From assembly GCA_035719045.1 (NCBI GenBank), contig DASTGO010000419.1:1-7504 (forward strand): 7,504 nt of DNA, given 5' to 3'. The DNA comes from DASTGO01 sp035719045. GTDB taxonomy: Bacteria > Actinomycetota > Actinomycetes > Actinomycetales > Kineosporiaceae. The stretch's first letter is position 1; each line of letters opens with the position of its first letter. Of this stretch, positions 6,776 through 7,504 are shown piece after piece. The position numbers and the translations under genes were made by a program. Under the pieces are notes generated by a model. It saw nothing but the letters and a program-made list of their open reading frames with translations, made no database searches and was not told the origin of the DNA.

Positions 6776-7504
6776 ATGAATCTTCCCGACGGATCCCCTC
6801 ACCACCAGGTCCAGCCCGGCCAGACCGAGGCGGACGCACCAGCCACCATGGCGTTCCCGCGCTGGCAACGCCCACTGGCCGTGGTGGCACACCCCGATGA
6901 CGAATCCTTCGGCCTCGGGGCCGTCCTCGACCGCTTCGTCCTCCAGGGCGCCTCGCCGTCGGTGCTGTGCTTCACCCATGGCGAGGCGTCCACCCTGCAC
7001 GGCGTCGGCGGAGACCTCCGCACGATCCGTGCCGATGAGCTGGCTGCCGCCGCGGGCCTTCTCGGCCTGGAACACGTCCAGCTCCTGAACGAGGCCGACG
7101 GAGGTCTCGGCCTCGTGGACCCCGAGACCCTCGCGGCCGCGGTCACGCACGCCGCTCACCGGTCCGGAGCCGACGGACTCCTGGCGTTCGACCTCAGCGG
7201 GGTGACCGGCCACCGCGACCACATCGCCGCCACCCGGGCTGCCGTCAGCGCCGGAAATGCTCTCGGACTGCCCGTGCTCGGCTGGACCCTGCCGCTGCCG
7301 GTCGCCGAAGCACTCAACACGGAATTCGGTGCAGGCTTCGCGGGCCGGACGGAGGGTCAGGTCGACATCGTGCTCGAGGTTTCCCGCGACACGCAGCTGA
7401 AGGCGGTGCAGGCCCACCCGAGCCAGGCGATTCCGGGGAGCGTCCTGTGGCGGCGTCTGGAGTTGTTGGGCGATCGGGAGCACCTCGTCTGGCTCCGGCC
7501 GCCG
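6776..7504 (+). CDS. PIG-L/LmbE-family zinc-dependent deacetylase (3' end beyond window)
   Basis: 243 codons are open from ATG 6776 to the last base, with no stop, so the gene continues a short way past the edge; family members are often 230-290 residues. The zinc site is clear: His39 and Asp42 in VVAHPDDESFG (Asp41 is the expected catalytic base), and GHRDH with His146 and His149, matching His144 (catalytic) and His147 (ligand) of MshB in spacing. A third family motif, VQAHPSQ, follows near residues 216-222. These enzymes hydrolyse N-acetyl or amide groups on sugars, including mycothiol precursors (MshB) and mycothiol S-conjugates (Mca). The actual substrate cannot be read from sequence. Purine-rich GAAGGGCGGG ends 5 nt before ATG 6776. 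An alternative start at ATG 6848 would remove a poorly conserved 24-residue head. It lies 54 bp after the repressor on the same strand and may be co-transcribed with it. Confidence 0.85.
   Translation, partial: MNLPDGSPHHQVQPGQTEADAPATMAFPRWQRPLAVVAHPDDESFGLGAVLDRFVLQGASPSVLCFTHGEASTLHGVGGDLRTIRADELAAAAGLLGLEHVQLLNEADGGLGLVDPETLAAAVTHAAHRSGADGLLAFDLSGVTGHRDHIAATRAAVSAGNALGLPVLGWTLPLPVAEALNTEFGAGFAGRTEGQVDIVLEVSRDTQLKAVQAHPSQAIPGSVLWRRLELLGDREHLVWLRPP

Noticed and set aside
6337..6900. 187-residue plus-strand frame across the repressor gene and gap
   Set aside because: It overlaps the CsoR-family gene in another frame, is Arg/Pro/Gly-rich and shows no recognisable domain.
7103..7129. 8-bp inverted repeat GGTCTCGG / CCGAGACC with 11-nt spacer in the deacetylase gene
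   Set aside because: Short arms at high GC within coding sequence; expected occasionally by chance and much weaker than the 16-bp repeat at 5716.
6593..7483. 296-residue minus-strand frame opposite the deacetylase
   Set aside because: The plus strand carries the complete PIG-L zinc motif set (AHPDDE, GHRDH, QAHPSQ); the antisense frame is a by-product.

Overview
This is a high-GC window with dense genes, mostly G/C-ending codons, stop/start overlaps between genes and signs of leaderless transcription. Together these suggest an actinobacterium. I cannot name a genus from sequence alone. No RNA genes, CRISPR arrays or insertion sequences were seen.

Layout. (1) Positions 1-148, minus strand: the N-terminal end of a LysR-type regulator, reading out of the window and divergent from the next operon. 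(2) Positions 247-4705, plus strand: a tightly coupled three-gene catabolic operon. It encodes an ALDH7/antiquitin-type dehydrogenase (AmaB/Pcd, L-piperidine-6-carboxylate dehydrogenase), a DAO/sarcosine-oxidase-type flavoenzyme (a plausible AmaA-like L-pipecolate oxidase) and a group II PLP-dependent amino acid decarboxylase. The genes overlap by 4 and 1 bases. (3) Positions 4702-5507: a 16-bp triple repeat, a TetR-family regulator with a 20-bp palindromic operator at its apparent leaderless promoter, and a terminator-like hairpin. (4) Positions 5601-5927: a small protein that may have a dimeric alpha/beta-barrel fold; its coding sequence contains a perfect 16-bp inverted repeat. (5) Positions 5934-6721: a divergent pair consisting of a four-helix membrane protein with a CSPC motif (minus strand) and a CsoR/CstR-family repressor (plus strand). 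They share one ATACCC-N4-GGGTAT operator that touches both candidate -10 boxes. (6) Positions 6776-7504: a PIG-L/LmbE-type zinc deacetylase that runs off the window end.

How the parts may work together. The flavoenzyme plus ALDH7 pair fits the lysine/pipecolate route, in which L-pipecolate is oxidised to piperideine-6-carboxylate and then to 2-aminoadipate. The LysR protein is the obvious candidate activator. What the decarboxylase adds is unclear. An alternative is an amino acid to amine or aldehyde to acid route. The repressor has Cys-Asn-Cys where Cu(I)-sensing CsoR has Cys-His-Cys, so a persulfide (CstR-like) or other thiol signal is more likely than copper. The CSPC membrane protein is its likely target.

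The most unusual sequence property is the cluster of short tandem repeats in and at the end of the catabolic operon: KGLPx pentapeptides in the flavoenzyme N-terminus, an Asp-Pro/Asp-Ala tail and a VQGTG loop repeat in the decarboxylase, and a 16-bp triplet across its stop codon. All three repeats that lie fully inside coding sequence have unit lengths divisible by three.
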